DNA of 64,000 nt from positions 32,172,208 to 32,236,207 of the forward strand of contig CM046856.1 of NCBI GenBank assembly GCA_025617745.1, read 5' to 3'. The notes under the pieces are model-generated. The model did no database searches and had not been told where the DNA came from. It saw only the letters and a program-made list of their open reading frames with translations. This DNA comes from Heliocidaris erythrogramma. Lineage: Eukaryota; Echinodermata; Echinoidea; Camarodonta; Echinometridae. Below, one piece after another: positions 11,102-21,987 of this stretch. Numbering within the stretch: position 1 is the first letter of the stretch; each line of letters starts with the position of its first letter. Position numbers and translations under genes: made by a program.

Positions 11102-11745
11102 TTAAAGGGAAATTAACCTCAGCGTATGAATTAGCTTATTTTGAATGGTGTAGTATATGCCTCTTATTTGATACATGCAATTTCATGTAAAAACACAGGA
11201 TATAGATATAAATCACTATTTTCCAGCCAAGTTATTGTCTGCTAGCAATAATAAGGGGGCTGCCATTACTTTATGTGTACACGAAAATATTTTTCATCCC
11301 AAGTAATATTTCCTTCATCGTTAACTTGTAATTGATTTTTAGAGGACAAATATATATTAGATATAGTCACATATTCTGAAATGTTAGTTTAGTTTTATAT
11401 ATTTTTTAAAAGGTCTTAATTTGTTCATAAAAATATACTTTCTGTACGTGGAGACGGAGAATTGACGTCAAGGACGGAGACAATCGTAACAATACCAAAA
11501 CAAAGCGAGGAATCTGCATTACAGGATGGCTATTAGAACTCATGGGTCGTCAATTATCTAGGCCCATGGCCAATAACAATCGTAATAAAATCAGAACAAA
11601 GCGACGTATCTGTTGTAAAGGTAGGCTATTATCAATGCATATCGTACCTAATGATCCGTGTCATGCACAAAATGGCAGCCTCCATGGAAAGACGTAGCAG
11701 ACAATACCGCATCTAGAATATCATGTGGGGTTAATTGTCCTTTAA
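11102..11745 (+). mobile_element. TTAAAGG-ended MITE, subfamily A, copy 1
   Basis: Begins TTAAAGGGAAATTAACCTCA and ends GGGGTTAATTGTCCTTTAA, an inverted terminal repeat. A near-identical copy in opposite orientation lies at 36582-37220. Internal landmarks are AAATGGCAGCCTCCATGG, CAGACAATACCG and GACGTCAAGGACGGAGAC. There is no coding capacity, so it is a non-autonomous DNA transposon. The superfamily is not identified; the TTAA at the tip could be a target duplication, as in piggyBac, but this is not proven. Confidence 0.85.
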
Positions 11746-11819
11746 CCAAACTCTTTGGTATAACCATGCGTATAATTTATAGATTATCTACAATAACCTC
11801 GCATACGGTATGTCAGTGA

Positions 11820-11885
11820 TAAAGGGTTGCATAGGTTTTGGATTAGGGTTAGGAATAGGTTAGGAATAGGTTAGGAATAAGTGTT
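11820..11885 (+). repeat. short TTAGGAATAGG tandem repeat
   Basis: GGATTAGGGTTAGGAATAGG is followed by two more TTAGGAATAGG-like units. One TTAGGG match is present, but the array is too short and impure to call an interstitial telomere. Confidence 0.6.
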
Positions 11886-12539
11886 TGGTCAATTAGGCTT
11901 GAAGTTTGGAAATTGGTCAGTGTACGAAAATGAAGCCAGATCAATTGCTACCGGAGCATGTGTCGCACTAGACAAAAAAAATGACATTTTTTTTACTTTT
12001 GAGGCTCTCCTCCAATGATTCCGCGAAGCCAGACGTAGTCTCAGCGGTTGAGCACATCCTCGAACGAAATACATGTAGACTGATTTTTCGGTCTCACGTG
12101 TCGCCAGTAAAATAATCACGCAGGTTGTGCTAAAAAATGGACAAAAACATTCGTTAAAATAACAAAACAAAAAAGGCCGGCAAATGGGGGCCACCCCCCC
12201 CCCCCCCCCCGACAAAAAATTTCCAACCAAGAAAAAAAAACCCTTACTCTTTCAGTTGAAGTGAGAATATTATTGCCGTGTAAAAAAAATCAAATTGCTC
12301 TAACTTCAAACCTTATAAATTGGGCGCATATTCTCTATTTAAAAATGATGGAATTAATATCACTTGAGGAATATCAACAGAAGAAAAGAGATATTTTTAC
12401 ATGTATGTTTGATCAGTCACCTCCTACTCAATGAGGTTATACAGCTCACGAGACTGACGACAATCAAGCAATTAAACTGTGAAAGAACATATATGATAAT
12501 TACGAAGAGGTATAGACCATTATCCACCCCCCCCCCCCC

Positions 12540-12580
12540 AAGTCGCGCGCGTGCACGCACACACACACACACACACCGCA
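12540..12580 (+). repeat. CA microsatellite next to a C run
   Basis: A run of C (about 12527-12539) leads into GCGCGCGTGCACGC and then (AC)n to about 12577. Confidence 0.8.
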
Positions 12581-13263
12581 AAGTGGTGAAACACGCCATT
12601 GACCACCAACAACTGACGAGTGGCGCCGTCATCTCTCTAATATACGTATCCCTTAAAACGACTGTTGGGAGCCAGGTGTTAACTCTCTGAAAAAGGATAT
12701 TCTTATAATATAATACACTAAGGATTTCGGGCTCTTTTTTTGGTTCAAATAGGCTCCTCCCCTGGCCCTTTCGGTCCCCGCCTTTTGGTACCCACGGATG
12801 GGGAAGGGTTCTTAGGGTGGTGGGAGGCACCTCTTGAGGGCTGACGTACGTCCCGTCCATATTTCATAAATTCATTTTTAAACATTGAATTTCCGCAGGG
12901 AGTAGGCCTAATAATTCCACCAACCCATGAAGCGGGTTTGTAGCTTCAGGCCCAGCCAACCCATATACCTTTCCCTGTGAAGGGGAGCTATGCCAAAGAA
13001 CAGCATGACCATATATCCGCATGGCTTCAGTGTACAGTATAGTATTATACACACGTGTTAGATCGTTCGCACGTACGTGTACAGGTCATCATACAGGTAT
13101 AGAGTTACATCATTTGAAGCTTCATGGTCACACACACAGTTTAGTGTGTATGTTTCACGACGTTCGCTACCGGTAATTTGACACTTTATCAGAAAATCTG
13201 ATAAGAAAATTCCTTCGAAAATACGTATAATGATATTAATCCCTTCTCCCCTCGCCCTGGGGG

Positions 13264-13451
13264 TGATGGGGGGAGCTGGAGGGGGGAGCTGGAGGGGGGG
13301 GGAGCTGGAGAGGGGGGGGAGCTGGAGGGGGGGGGGAGCTGGAGGGGGGGGGGGAGCTGGAGGGGGGGGGGGAGCTGGAGGGGGGGGGAGCTGGAGGGGG
13401 GGGGGGAGCTGGAGGGGGAGGTGGGGGTGGGGAGGTGGGGGGGGGGGGTAG
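13264..13451 (+). repeat. G-rich minisatellite, AGCTGGAG + G-run units
   Basis: Nine copies of AGCTGGAG, each followed by a run of about 6-12 G, then a GGTGGGG stretch. This gives many closely spaced G tracts on the plus strand, suited to G-quadruplex formation. The proline-rich frame on the minus strand and the glycine-rich frame on the plus strand come from this repeat and are not coding. Confidence 0.9.
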
Positions 13452-13742
13452 TAGGGGGAAGTCAATCCGTCGGTCCTACCAAGACCCATATAAGGGGGCC
13501 ATAATCCCCCTGAAAATAAAATGACAAATTCATTTTTTCTCATTATTGCATCTTTTACAGGGGACGTACCGCTAATTATGGATGTTACTCTGAGTATTAA
13601 TAAACCACAGAAACATGGCAAGATCAAAACGCTCCCTCTAGGTCTATGCATGGATATTCTACTCGAACATTATTATATCCATATCATCAATTTCTTTCAG
13701 AACTCATGCAAGCTTTAGATAAATAAGACACATTCACATGAT

Positions 13743-14076
13743 CAGGGGCGGATCCAGAATTTAGTATAAGGCGGGGAAAACAAGTGCAGGTTTGTCAACT
13801 TCAAAAGGCAGACCTGGGGGGGGGGGGGGGGTGGCGAGAATTTTTTTTCGTCAGACCTAGAAAATTCGCTCAGCAGGGGGTGGTTATGGGGGTCCCTCCA
13901 TAATTCTATGACAAGCAAAAAAAAGAAGGTTTCATTCTAAAAGGGGGCGGGGGCACAATCAACAAAAGGGCGGATCGTCTGTGGTCAAAATGCATACTTT
14001 CCTGCCATTGAACGGGGGGGGGGGGGTGGGGATGGCACGGTCCAGAAGCACCCCCCCCCCCCCGGGTCCGCCAATG
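13743..14076 (+). mobile_element. hAT-like non-autonomous element, CAGGGGCGGATCC termini
   Basis: Starts CAGGGGCGGATCCAGAATTT and ends in the inverse, GGGTCCGCCAATG. The flanks CACATGAT and GACATGTT agree at six of eight positions, compatible with an old 8-bp target duplication. The interior has the family landmarks: CTCCATAATTCTATGACAAG, a run of A, AAGGGGGCGGGGGCACAATC and long G/C runs. Confidence 0.7.
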
Positions 14077-14102
14077 GACATGTTGTAAATACTTAGTAAG
14101 AT

Positions 14103-14858
14103 ATTGGTATAAATCAAGATTTTCTCAGCAAGATTTATCGCTAGCGATACCCGAACGCTGCCGTTTTCTTGATATGTACATAAAAATACATGTATTTTTA
14201 ATCCGAATGCAAAATCGTCTTTCTTCCTGATACAAAATCCCACTTGATATTTAAAATATTTAACAGATATATACATACATATTTGTATTCTAAAAACGAA
14301 AATTTGTTTATAATTCTTTGAAAATTACGATTTTACTAAATATAACTCTATGTTCTTGATAATATGACGTACGCGACGGAGCGAATTAATTCAAATTTAT
14401 GGATTATGACTTTCCCGATCGTCAATAATGACAAACTGAACTAGGCATTCACCTGCTTTGAGATAATGGACTTCAAAAATCAGAATGCGCGTTGTATAAG
14501 TTCTGCTCTGCCAGGCAAGCCAAAGAAATCGATTTCTAGTTAGCAAAACCAGATAATTTAAAAAGAAATCTATAAATTTCAAATTTTAGAATATATGTAT
14601 ACAATTTAGCTCGAGGATTAAAAATATCTGCGTGACCGGAACGGTTTCCAATGGTTCATGTACAACTCCATGTCATCAAGAAAATGGCAGCCCTCATATA
14701 AAGTGTTAGCAGATGATACCGTGAGCTAGAATGTCTTGACTTAAACCCTTTTCTGATATTTTATTTCTAAAGTGTTACAGGTCAATGATTAAGAATATAT
14801 TACACTTTGAACATAAGTACATTTATATTCTAGTGTAGTAGTTTTAATTCTCATTTAA
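14103..14858 (+). mobile_element. TTAAAGG-ended MITE, subfamily B, copy 1 (left end lost)
   Basis: Matches the copy at 23974-24921 from GGTATAAATCAAGATTTTCT to the right terminus TTCTCATTTAA. Shared landmarks are ATGACGTACGCGACGGA, CTGCCAGGCAAGCC and GACCGGAACGGTTTCCAATG. The left terminus is missing, next to the hAT-like element 13743-14076. Confidence 0.8.
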
Positions 14859-14939
14859 GATTATGTTATGGAAGCTTGAATTGAAATTAAATAAAACACT
14901 TTTGGGTTATTATAGTCAGAAGGTAAGAAAATGTTTTTT

Positions 14940-15300
14940 CTTTATATAATAGGGCACTTTGGGGTTTTCATTTCAGGGGTTTGACACCCCTTTCCCGATG
15001 GACAATTTTGTCAGTCTTTATATTTTTGGATTGCACATCCATAAGCTCTTCATTCTGACAAAATTTGGTCCCTGGGCTTCAAGTGAAAAAAATTTACCCC
15101 TGTTTTTAGGGGCCATCTGACACCAATCCCGACGGCAATTTTTGTCAGTTTTTTTGTGTTTTGTAATGTCCAGTCATAATGCTTCCTACTGACGTTTGGT
15201 GCATGAAGGAGATGGGGTGAAATCCGACCCGACTTTGGGGCCGGCGGCTACGTTCAGGCTGTCAACTTTTTTGTCAATGACTTAGATGGTCTAAGTTTAA
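14940..15300. other. unassigned low-copy sequence with two similar halves
   Basis: TTTTGTCAGT-containing text occurs twice (near 15008 and 15137), each with a following segment about a CAnnCATAA stretch and TTTGGTSC-like words. This may be an old tandem duplication. No function is recognised. Confidence 0.35.
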
Positions 15301-15505
15301 GAGGTAAAAAATTATAGGTAAAATAGGATTACTACTTCGGGACAGGCTCCTGGCATATATTATGTTCAGAACTCTATAATACTCGGTATTCGATAACGTA
15401 TGGGACACCACATGACCATATACCTTGGAATTGAAAACACAATTACAATAACATTGTAAACATGATATACTTTAGAAAACAAATCTATTGATTAATAAGG
15501 AGCAT

Positions 15506-15661
15506 CTGGGGCGGATCCAAGATTTTGTAAAAGAGGGGGCACAGAGCCGGAAAAGTACACAATTAAAAAGGCAGTTTTTTATTGTGTAATTAAAGTATGC
15601 CAGTAGGGTTTCAAAGGGGGGGGGGGGGTGTCGATTCGGCCTCCCCTGGATCCGCCCCTGC
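15506..15661 (+). mobile_element. short hAT-like element with paralogous empty site
   Basis: Starts CTGGGGCGGATCCAAG and ends CTGGATCCGCCCCTG. It is flanked by AGCAT (15501-15505 and 15662-15666). The duplicated segment at 16624-16628 keeps the uninterrupted site AGAGCATGCATTTGC, showing both that this is an insertion and that it occurred after the segment was duplicated, or was never in copy 2. Confidence 0.8.
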
Positions 15662-16049
15662 AGCATGCATTTGCAGCAATCTTAAAAATGCACAGATATT
15701 TGCATTAAAGATGAAGGCCAAAGAAAAATTATCGATCATACAGAACGAATGTTTTAGCTGTATAATAGGACAATGCAGGCTAGTATACGTTTGATCTACA
15801 CCCGTAGTGCCAGATAATAATCAACACATTGATTGTGGGCGTCTTCGGAAAGACAAGACAATAAACTAGGGCCGTATCAAGGATTGCGAAAGATTCCTCG
15901 GTTGTTTTTTTCCCCCATTACATCTTAGCCCAAGCAACAATTACACCAATGACACTTTACTCATTTGGTGTTTTTTCCTATCACATTCACAAACTAATTA
16001 CGAACTGTACTTCGCTGAAATGTTATCTAAATAGTTAAAGATATTTTAC

Positions 16050-16149
16050 CTGTATACATAAGTCCTTGAGTAGAAATAATCGTGCAATAACAAGCAATGC
16101 ATATGAGGAGATGGCGCCGCCCAGCATTTGGGTTTCGGCCACCGGACAT
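16050..16149 (-). CDS. putative start exon with signal peptide, copy 1
   Basis: 100-nt candidate first coding exon. ATG at 16149 has an A at -3 (context CAACCATG). It encodes MSGGRNPNAGRRHLLICIA, then CYCTIISTQGLMYT, and ends at the donor ACAG|GTAAAATA in phase 1. Arg-Arg-His followed by about 14 hydrophobic residues and a small-residue region (STQG) fits a secretory signal peptide. The last G joined to the first AC of the HYR exon at 8144-8386 gives an in-frame Asp, so this could start a secreted multi-HYR protein. A second copy with the same frame, length and donor is at 17464-17563. A CTATAACA motif lies 49-56 nt upstream of the ATG. No stop or frameshift is seen in this short exon. The link to the HYR exons is inference; it could instead be an alternative start inside a longer gene. 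Confidence 0.55.
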
Positions 16150-16439
16150 GGTTGCGTGAAGTAATGACCAAGGCTTTCGCGACATTTCAATCCTGCATGT
16201 TATAGATTTAACACTCCAATCTCATTCAAACATTTGAAGATCCTCGATATATTCCTAGTTTTATCTCCAGATTGTTCTGGGAGTCAGATTTACTGATATC
16301 CAAAAGGAAACATCCACCGAAATAGAAAAATGGGGTCTCTTGAAATAAACCTACACCGCCCAACGCAAAAATCTGTAAAGAAGGGGTATTGGGGTTATAT
16401 ACCGAGATTATTCTCGCAACTATAAGCACGCACGTATAG

Positions 16440-16480
16440 TAAACCAGTCGATCAGCACGCGCACACACACACACGCAAAC
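16440..16480 (-). repeat. short CA/GT microsatellite
   Basis: GCACGCGCACACACACACACG on the plus strand at about 16456-16476, upstream of the start-exon copy 1 in transcription direction. The corresponding place in copy 2 has GTGTGTGGTT repeats (about 17912-17942), so a microsatellite is a shared but diverged feature of both duplicate upstream regions. Confidence 0.7.
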
Positions 16481-16639
16481 ACAAGCCAAGGGGTATTCTT
16501 TATCAATCAAGACGCTTCTTATGTTTTTGTTTTCTCGTCGTCTTTGGTAAAGGGTATTAAGCCAAAGGGCATACTCATGATTTAGTCTGCTCTCATACAA
16601 AATAAATATATGGATTAATAAAGAGCATGCATTTGCAAC

Positions 16640-17226
16640 TATCTTTTTGTTTGTTTTTGTTTTGTTTTGTTATTTCGATTGGGTGTGTGTGTGTGTTTTT
16701 GTTTTTGCTTTTTCTCTCTCTCTCTCTCTCTCCTTGTTCTCTTTGGTGTTGTCCGTCTTCTTTCGTTCGTCTTTTTCTTTTTTCTCTTTTCTGTGGCGAT
16801 AAGTTAATTTGTTGGGGGGAGGGAGGTGTTGCAGTTATTATTTTTGGTGTATGCGGGGGTGTTAGGGTGTGTATGTATCTTTTTTTTTAATGTATACTTG
16901 CTATATAAATTTGTACAGAATTTTTTTTTGAGGGGTTTGCAAAATACAAGCTTTGCTTTTTAGCATTCCCCTCCATTTTCAGCATTTATTTATTATAATT
17001 ATCTTTGAAAATTACGCTGAATGAAAATTATTGTTATTACATGCATTTTGTTCATGATATTATTTACGATGTATGTACGTTTGTCCTTATATTGTTGAAA
17101 ATGGTTCATGATATTATTTATGATGTAATAACGTTATATTTTGTTGAAAAATGTTTCATGAAATTATGATGTAATTACGTTGTTATATTCTGTTGAAAAT
17201 GGAAAATAAATGAAATGAAATGAAAT
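16640..17226 (+). mobile_element. non-LTR element 3' end with (GAAAT)n tail
   Basis: Absent from duplicate copy 1, where GCATTTGCAGCAATCTT runs straight into the CACAGATATT sequence. It begins with GT/CT-rich simple sequence, then has three variants of TTCATGATATTATTTATGAT, and ends GAAAATAAATGAAATGAAAT. The repeating tail suggests the 3' end of a LINE or SINE. Its apparent Phe/Ser/Leu-rich reading frame is simple-sequence translation. Confidence 0.6.
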
Positions 17227-17463
17227 CTAAACAGGCACAGATATTGAAAGATAAAAGACCAAAAGAAGAATTATCGAGCTTTCATCCTGATTATAACTAG
17301 GGGCATATCAAGCAATGATTTTTGGAAAGGGCGAAAGATTCCTGGGTGTATAGTTTTTCATTAACATTTTCTTCATTTAGCGGTTTTGTATCTATTACAT
17401 TCACAAACAAATTATGAACTGTACTTGCCTGAAATTTTATCTAAATAGTTGAAAAATATTTAC

Positions 17464-17563
17464 CTGTATACATATGTCCTTGAGTACCAATAATCATGCA
17501 ATAAAAGGCAATGCATAGGAGGAGATGGCACCGCCCAGCATTTGGGCCTATGCCACCGGACAT
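17464..17563 (-). CDS. putative start exon with signal peptide, copy 2
   Basis: 100-nt paralogue of the exon at 16050-16149. ATG at 17563 in the same CAACCATG context; the peptide is MSGGIGPNAGRCHLLLCIA followed by FYCMIIGTQGHMYT, with donor ACAG|GTAAATAT in phase 1. Compared with copy 1 there are 12 base differences, changing eight amino acids and leaving one codon silently changed; the reading frame, length, hydrophobic core and donor are all kept. CTATAATA lies 47-54 nt upstream of the ATG. It could be an alternative first exon, the start of a second gene copy whose other exons are absent here, or a decaying duplicate. Confidence 0.5.
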
Positions 17564-20273
17564 GGTTGCGTGAAGTACTGCAGGCTTTCGCGATATTGTT
17601 AATCCTGCATATTATAGCTTCAACTCTCCAATCTCCTTCAAAAATTCGAAGATCCCATGGATATTCCCGTTTTATCACCAGATTGTCCTAGGAATCAGAT
17701 TCACTGACAACCAAAAGGTAAACATCCACTCGTTCCACCGGATGAAAATAGGAAATGTGATCTCTTGAAAGAAACCGACACAGCCCTAACCTAACAACAA
17801 AAGGGGCGGTAATATACCAAGCACTGTGAGCTTTGATAACGGAGAGTGATTGTTCCTGCAACTAAGCACGCACCCATATGGTAGTAACATGTCGATCAGC
17901 ACAGTACATGGTTGTGTGTGGTTGTGTGTGGTTGTGTGTGGGTATGGGTGAGGGGGTGTAATTGGGTTTTTACAGACGTGTGTCAATCAGATATGTTTAT
18001 TTACGGCTGGGGACCGACTTTTAAGTCACCATCCAAAAGACATGACCGAGTTTCGAACCTGGATCCGATCAGAATCAGTTTGTCGGCGAAGACAGAGAGA
18101 TGACCGCGGACATTTACATGTTTAGCGTTACAGAAAAAGTCATCTCCCTCAGACTGACTTACTCAAATCATAGAAGTCAAGGAATATCGTCTTTATCAAG
18201 ACGTTTCTTACATTTTTGTTTTCTTTTTTTCTTTTGCTTTTCGTATACATCGTTTTTGGTAAAGGGCATAATCATGATTTAGTCCGCTCTAATAAAAATG
18301 ATGTCCCAGGACATCTGAAATATCCTCTGATCCTTAATCACAAAATCAATGATGATGCTCACATTATAACGCTCCTATATTAATGGTTGCCAATCAAAAC
18401 GAAAAATAGTTAAAAATATATTTTGCTCGCTTGCTTTGCTCGCTCGCAAAATTGCACTACAAATTTGGTAAATGATAGGCCTAGGCCTTATCATAATTTA
18501 AGAAAAGAAGGGATAAAGAAAGTTATTAAAAAAAAACGTCCTTCGACCTACATCCCCAACTCCAATGCCGGTTAAGAAATATTACTTTTCTAGTTTAAAC
18601 AAATTAAACGCCAATATAAGTTTGTCAAAACACGAAGGTCCCTGCGATTTTAAAATAAAGGTTTAAGAAAAAGGTTTTCGAACTACATGTATCTATCTTT
18701 TCTCTCGTGCAAACATCAGACTATAAAAAAATGAAATAGGCTACGAAATATTAAGAAGAGGGAAGAGCGATACATGTTTTCACGTGATCACAAAATGAAG
18801 CCCGTAACTTAAATTTCTAGCCCCTTTCTTCAATCAACAATAACGCACATCGACCGTACTACGGAAGTACGCGAGAGTAATTTGTCTTGACACAACTAAG
18901 AGCCTTTGGGTTGTATAATTACAAAAACTCCAAGTTGCGTTCTCAGCGATCAATCAGGCGACTTGAAGACGCGCTATCGCACCGCATGGCCTATTGGTTG
19001 GGGTGGCTTGGGGCTGGAGCTTCCCCCAAAAGATCCAAGCCCAAAAAGAATATACAGGAAAAGGTGAAGAAAAGAAAAGCATAAAAGAAAAAAAGAGAAA
19101 AGAGGAACAAAACCCCACATTTGTTGGATGATTTCATCGATTCCTTCAAAATAATGTACACATGATATCGGTACCTTATCTTTTGTCATAGGTAACCTTC
19201 ATTTATAGATCTATTCTATTTATATCTTAACGTGCGTATTTGGGGGATATATTACGACTTATATTTCTTGTTACTACCTACTTAATATATTTATGATTTC
19301 AGAATTTCAAAGCTTTGAGTGTACATTTTCCATAGATATTACATTATTTTATATTTTATACATGCATATCTTTTAGGATACTATCCTAAATAATACTGTT
19401 TCGTCTTTTCTTTGTGTGTGTGTGTGTGTGTGGTGAATCTATAAACGGTAATAGAATGTATACACAATTTCGGAAGCCAAATTCGGATCGCAGCTAGGGC
19501 CCTCTGATGAGTTATATTCCTGGCGTCCCTTTATATTTTCTTTCGTGATTTGCTCCTATTTCATGGAGCAAAATGTCAAACTTTCTTTCATGATGGGACA
19601 TTGCTTTTTTGATGGTGAATCCCCCCATGAAATAATTCAATATTTATTATTTCTACTCCATCCCTTAATCCAACAGATTGCAGCTTCTGTATGCAACTGC
19701 GTTTCCTGCGCTCAAGAAAATTTGTGGCCCATCCCCAGTCCCCCTAATTGTTCGTTGGCACATTACGCCACTGCACTCACGGATGACAGAACTTAGAAGA
19801 AAGATATCTGATTATTGAATGGTATATAATAGAAGGCGTTGACCGAGGAGAGTGTCATGAATAAGATGGGTTGCATTCCTTGTTGCGTAATGGCTTTTGA
19901 TAAATAGGCGTGAAGGTCTTCAAGTTACTATAATCTGCACGCACAGACTCCATTCACGTATGTTCGCTCACTACAGGGGTATAGTGTTAGTGAATGGGAA
20001 TTTGTACATGAAATTAAACACCGACGGCCGAGCTTGGTTCAGCAGACGATAATTAACAAAAAACAAACACCGGCAACCGGAACTACGTCAAAAAATCAGA
20101 GGTCAACACCTAATACCGACTGATTTTTTTTTTCATTTCATAGTCAGTGTTAGATCACGATTTCGCGGCAAGATAGACACTAACACCAAACACCAACACC
20201 GAGGGTGCAATCACCCAATGAATTGTGAGTCACGGATATAAAGATGAACATACCGAGGCTATGTTCATCACCT

Positions 20274-20782
20274 GGGCCCCGTTTTTATAAAACTCGTTTC
20301 AATAACAACAACTGTCAGGTGCGGATCTTGGATTTTGTATAAGGGGGGGGGGGGGGGGGGGGGGTATACAAAAGCAGGTTTGTCAACATATTTTGGGGGT
20401 CTCGCCAGCTCTCGAAAAGTCGCTCAGTGGGGTGAGTGGGGGTGGTGTAGGTGTCGACAAACAAAAATTTCGCCAGACCTCCAAAATTCGCTTAGTGGGG
20501 GTATGGGGGTCCAGTTTCCCTCCATAACTCGCCAAGCAAAAAAAAAAAGGTTTTCGTTCCAAAATGGGGGGCCAAAGGGGGGGGGGGGGGGCACGATGCT
20601 ACTTTTTTCCAAAGGGGGGGGGGGGCACGGGCCGGATGTGACCCTTTAATCTGCCACTGACTGCTGCAGATCTATAATAAATTTGTTCTTAGGTAATCAT
20701 ATAAAATGATTTCAGTATAGTTTATAACAAGTAACAAATACCGTAACTTGTCATTTATAACAAGTTTTGTGAAACGGGGCCC
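20274..20782. mobile_element. GGGCCCCGTTT-ended foldback element with nested insertion
   Basis: Left end GGGCCCCGTTTTTATAAAAC and right end GTTTTGTGAAACGGGGCCC are inverted repeats. AACAAGT-like motifs in the interior resemble the element at 33005-33153. The hAT-like element 20317-20660 is inserted in its left part. Confidence 0.75.
20317..20660 (+). mobile_element. hAT-like element nested in the GGGCCCC foldback
   Basis: Starts CAGGTGCGGATCTTGGATTT and ends AATCTGCCACTG, the diverged family termini. The interior has GTTTGTCAACAT, CTCGCCAGC, CGCTCAGTGGGG, a long A run and three G runs in the same order as the copies at 13743 and 54720. Target duplications are not clear. Confidence 0.7.
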
Positions 20783-21216
20783 AAGTAAGTTCGCAACTCT
20801 ATTTTCCAATTTGAATCTTCTTGTTGTTTAATATCGTCTGCTTCAATTATTGATGTTATGATTATTATTTTTTTTAATTTTAATGGACCTGTTGTTTATG
20901 ATCTTAATAAATTCTAGATTTAAGTATTTTTCCCTCTCTCTTGATTGCTCGTACATATAATTCATCTATTTTGATGACGTCAGTCAACCGGTCCTGTGAT
21001 TCGCGGCAACACTGACACGAAAATCTAACACGGCAATCCTCTGTAATTTGCAAAAAATCTCCGTCCAAAAACTCCTGAAATTTTAGTTCATTTTGGAAAC
21101 GGTTGAACAAATCAAGATGCTTAATTATGCATAAATCAAGTCCTCCATTCATGCCATGTTATATCTCATAACTATTACACGAATTATCAAAAAGATCAAA
21201 CTTTAGAATGTTTTGC

Positions 21217-21748
21217 AAAAATATGAATAATTTATTCATCAATAATACTAGAGTCTATTAGATGGATTACTTTCCTCCTATAACTAAGTCTTATTGAAGT
21301 AATCTTAGTATAATATAGGATACATGTATTACGCGCTCGTTACAAAATGGATTAATTTTGTGCGTACATTTTGACAGGAAATGCCATCAGAAGGAGGGTG
21401 AATTTCTAATTACACAACCAATATTTTCTTATAACGATATCTCCTCTATAATGAGCAAAAATAATGTCTCGTAATTCGATACATATTCAATACCGTGAGA
21501 GATATTACGACGCATGTTGACTGAATCTTGCTCTTTTAGGTATGCGAAGTCATTTATTGATTACCCAGATTTTCAAAATCAGAAGTATTTGTAAAATATG
21601 AATAATTCATTCATCAATAATACTAGAGTCTATTACATGGATTATTTTCCTCCTATATAACTTATTGATCTTAGTGTGATATGGATACTACGTGTGATAC
21701 GCGCTCGTTCCAAAATGGATCAATATTGTGCGTACATTTTGACGCAAA
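21217..21748 (+). repeat. pair of 155-bp direct repeats
   Basis: About 21217-21382 and about 21590-21745 share AATAATACTAGAGTCTATTA, ATTTTCCTCCTAT, ACGCGCTCGTTNCAAAATGG and GTGCGTACATTTTGAC in the same order. They are separated by about 210 bp of unrelated sequence. Either a local duplication or the two long repeats of an unrecognised element. Confidence 0.75.
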
Positions 21749-21850
21749 AAACAGCCGAAAACAGGGTATATCATAAGCTTGGTTCCGTTTTCAGCATTGC
21801 GTAAGCAGAAATAGAGAAGTACCCTTGTTTTATATAACCTCATACCCTCC

Positions 21851-21987
21851 AGCCCTGTTGCATAAAGCTTTTATGTCATGATTCATGACATAAATCCCAG
21901 AATCACGACATGAACACAAATGTCAATGACGGAAATTTATGTCATGCACGATCGAGATTTATGTCAAGAGTTTTATGCAACAGGGCT
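21851..21987. mobile_element. short foldback element, AGCCCTGTTGCATAAA ends
   Basis: AGCCCTGTTGCATAAA at the left is the reverse complement of TTTATGCAACAGGGCT at the right. The interior is rich in TTATGTCATG/CATGACATAA motifs that pair with each other. About 137 bp, non-coding. Confidence 0.8.

Larger units (their letters stand above)
8387..16049. other. 7.7-kb intron filled with repeats
   Basis: No host coding sequence is seen. It contains a tRNA-like SINE (8550-8898), poly-G-bearing fragments (9050-10100), a TTAAAGG-ended MITE (11102-11745), a half foldback (about 12005-12090), a CA repeat (about 12557-12577), a G-rich minisatellite (13264-13451), hAT-like elements (13743-14076, 15506-15661) and a second MITE (14103-14858). 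The pieces between are AT-rich and unassigned. Confidence 0.6.
15478..16610. repeat. tandem segmental duplication, copy 1
   Basis: Direct tandem copy of 16599-18300: the two share a start (ATTAATAARGAGCAT then GCATTTGCA), a middle with the signal-peptide exon, and an end (AAGACG..TTCTTA and GGTAAAGGG..CATGATTTAGT). Copy 1 contains the hAT-like insertion 15506-15661 that copy 2 lacks; copy 2 contains a roughly 580-bp insertion that copy 1 lacks. Divergence is roughly 10-15% by eye. Confidence 0.85.
16599..18300. repeat. tandem segmental duplication, copy 2
   Basis: Second copy of the unit described at 15478-16610, carrying its own signal-peptide exon. It is longer because of the insertion 16640-17226 and a locally expanded region with GTGTGTGGTT repeats and unmatched sequence near 17950-18120. 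Confidence 0.85.

Noticed and set aside
11820-11885. Possible interstitial telomere repeat
   Set aside because: Only one TTAGGG and a few TTAGGAATAGG units, too short and impure.
12417-12860. 147-residue minus-strand frame
   Set aside because: Crosses a CA microsatellite and a C run; no domain or splice support.
13058-13651. 197-residue proline-rich reading frame on the minus strand
   Set aside because: It is the translation of the AGCTGGAG/G-run minisatellite and its flanks.
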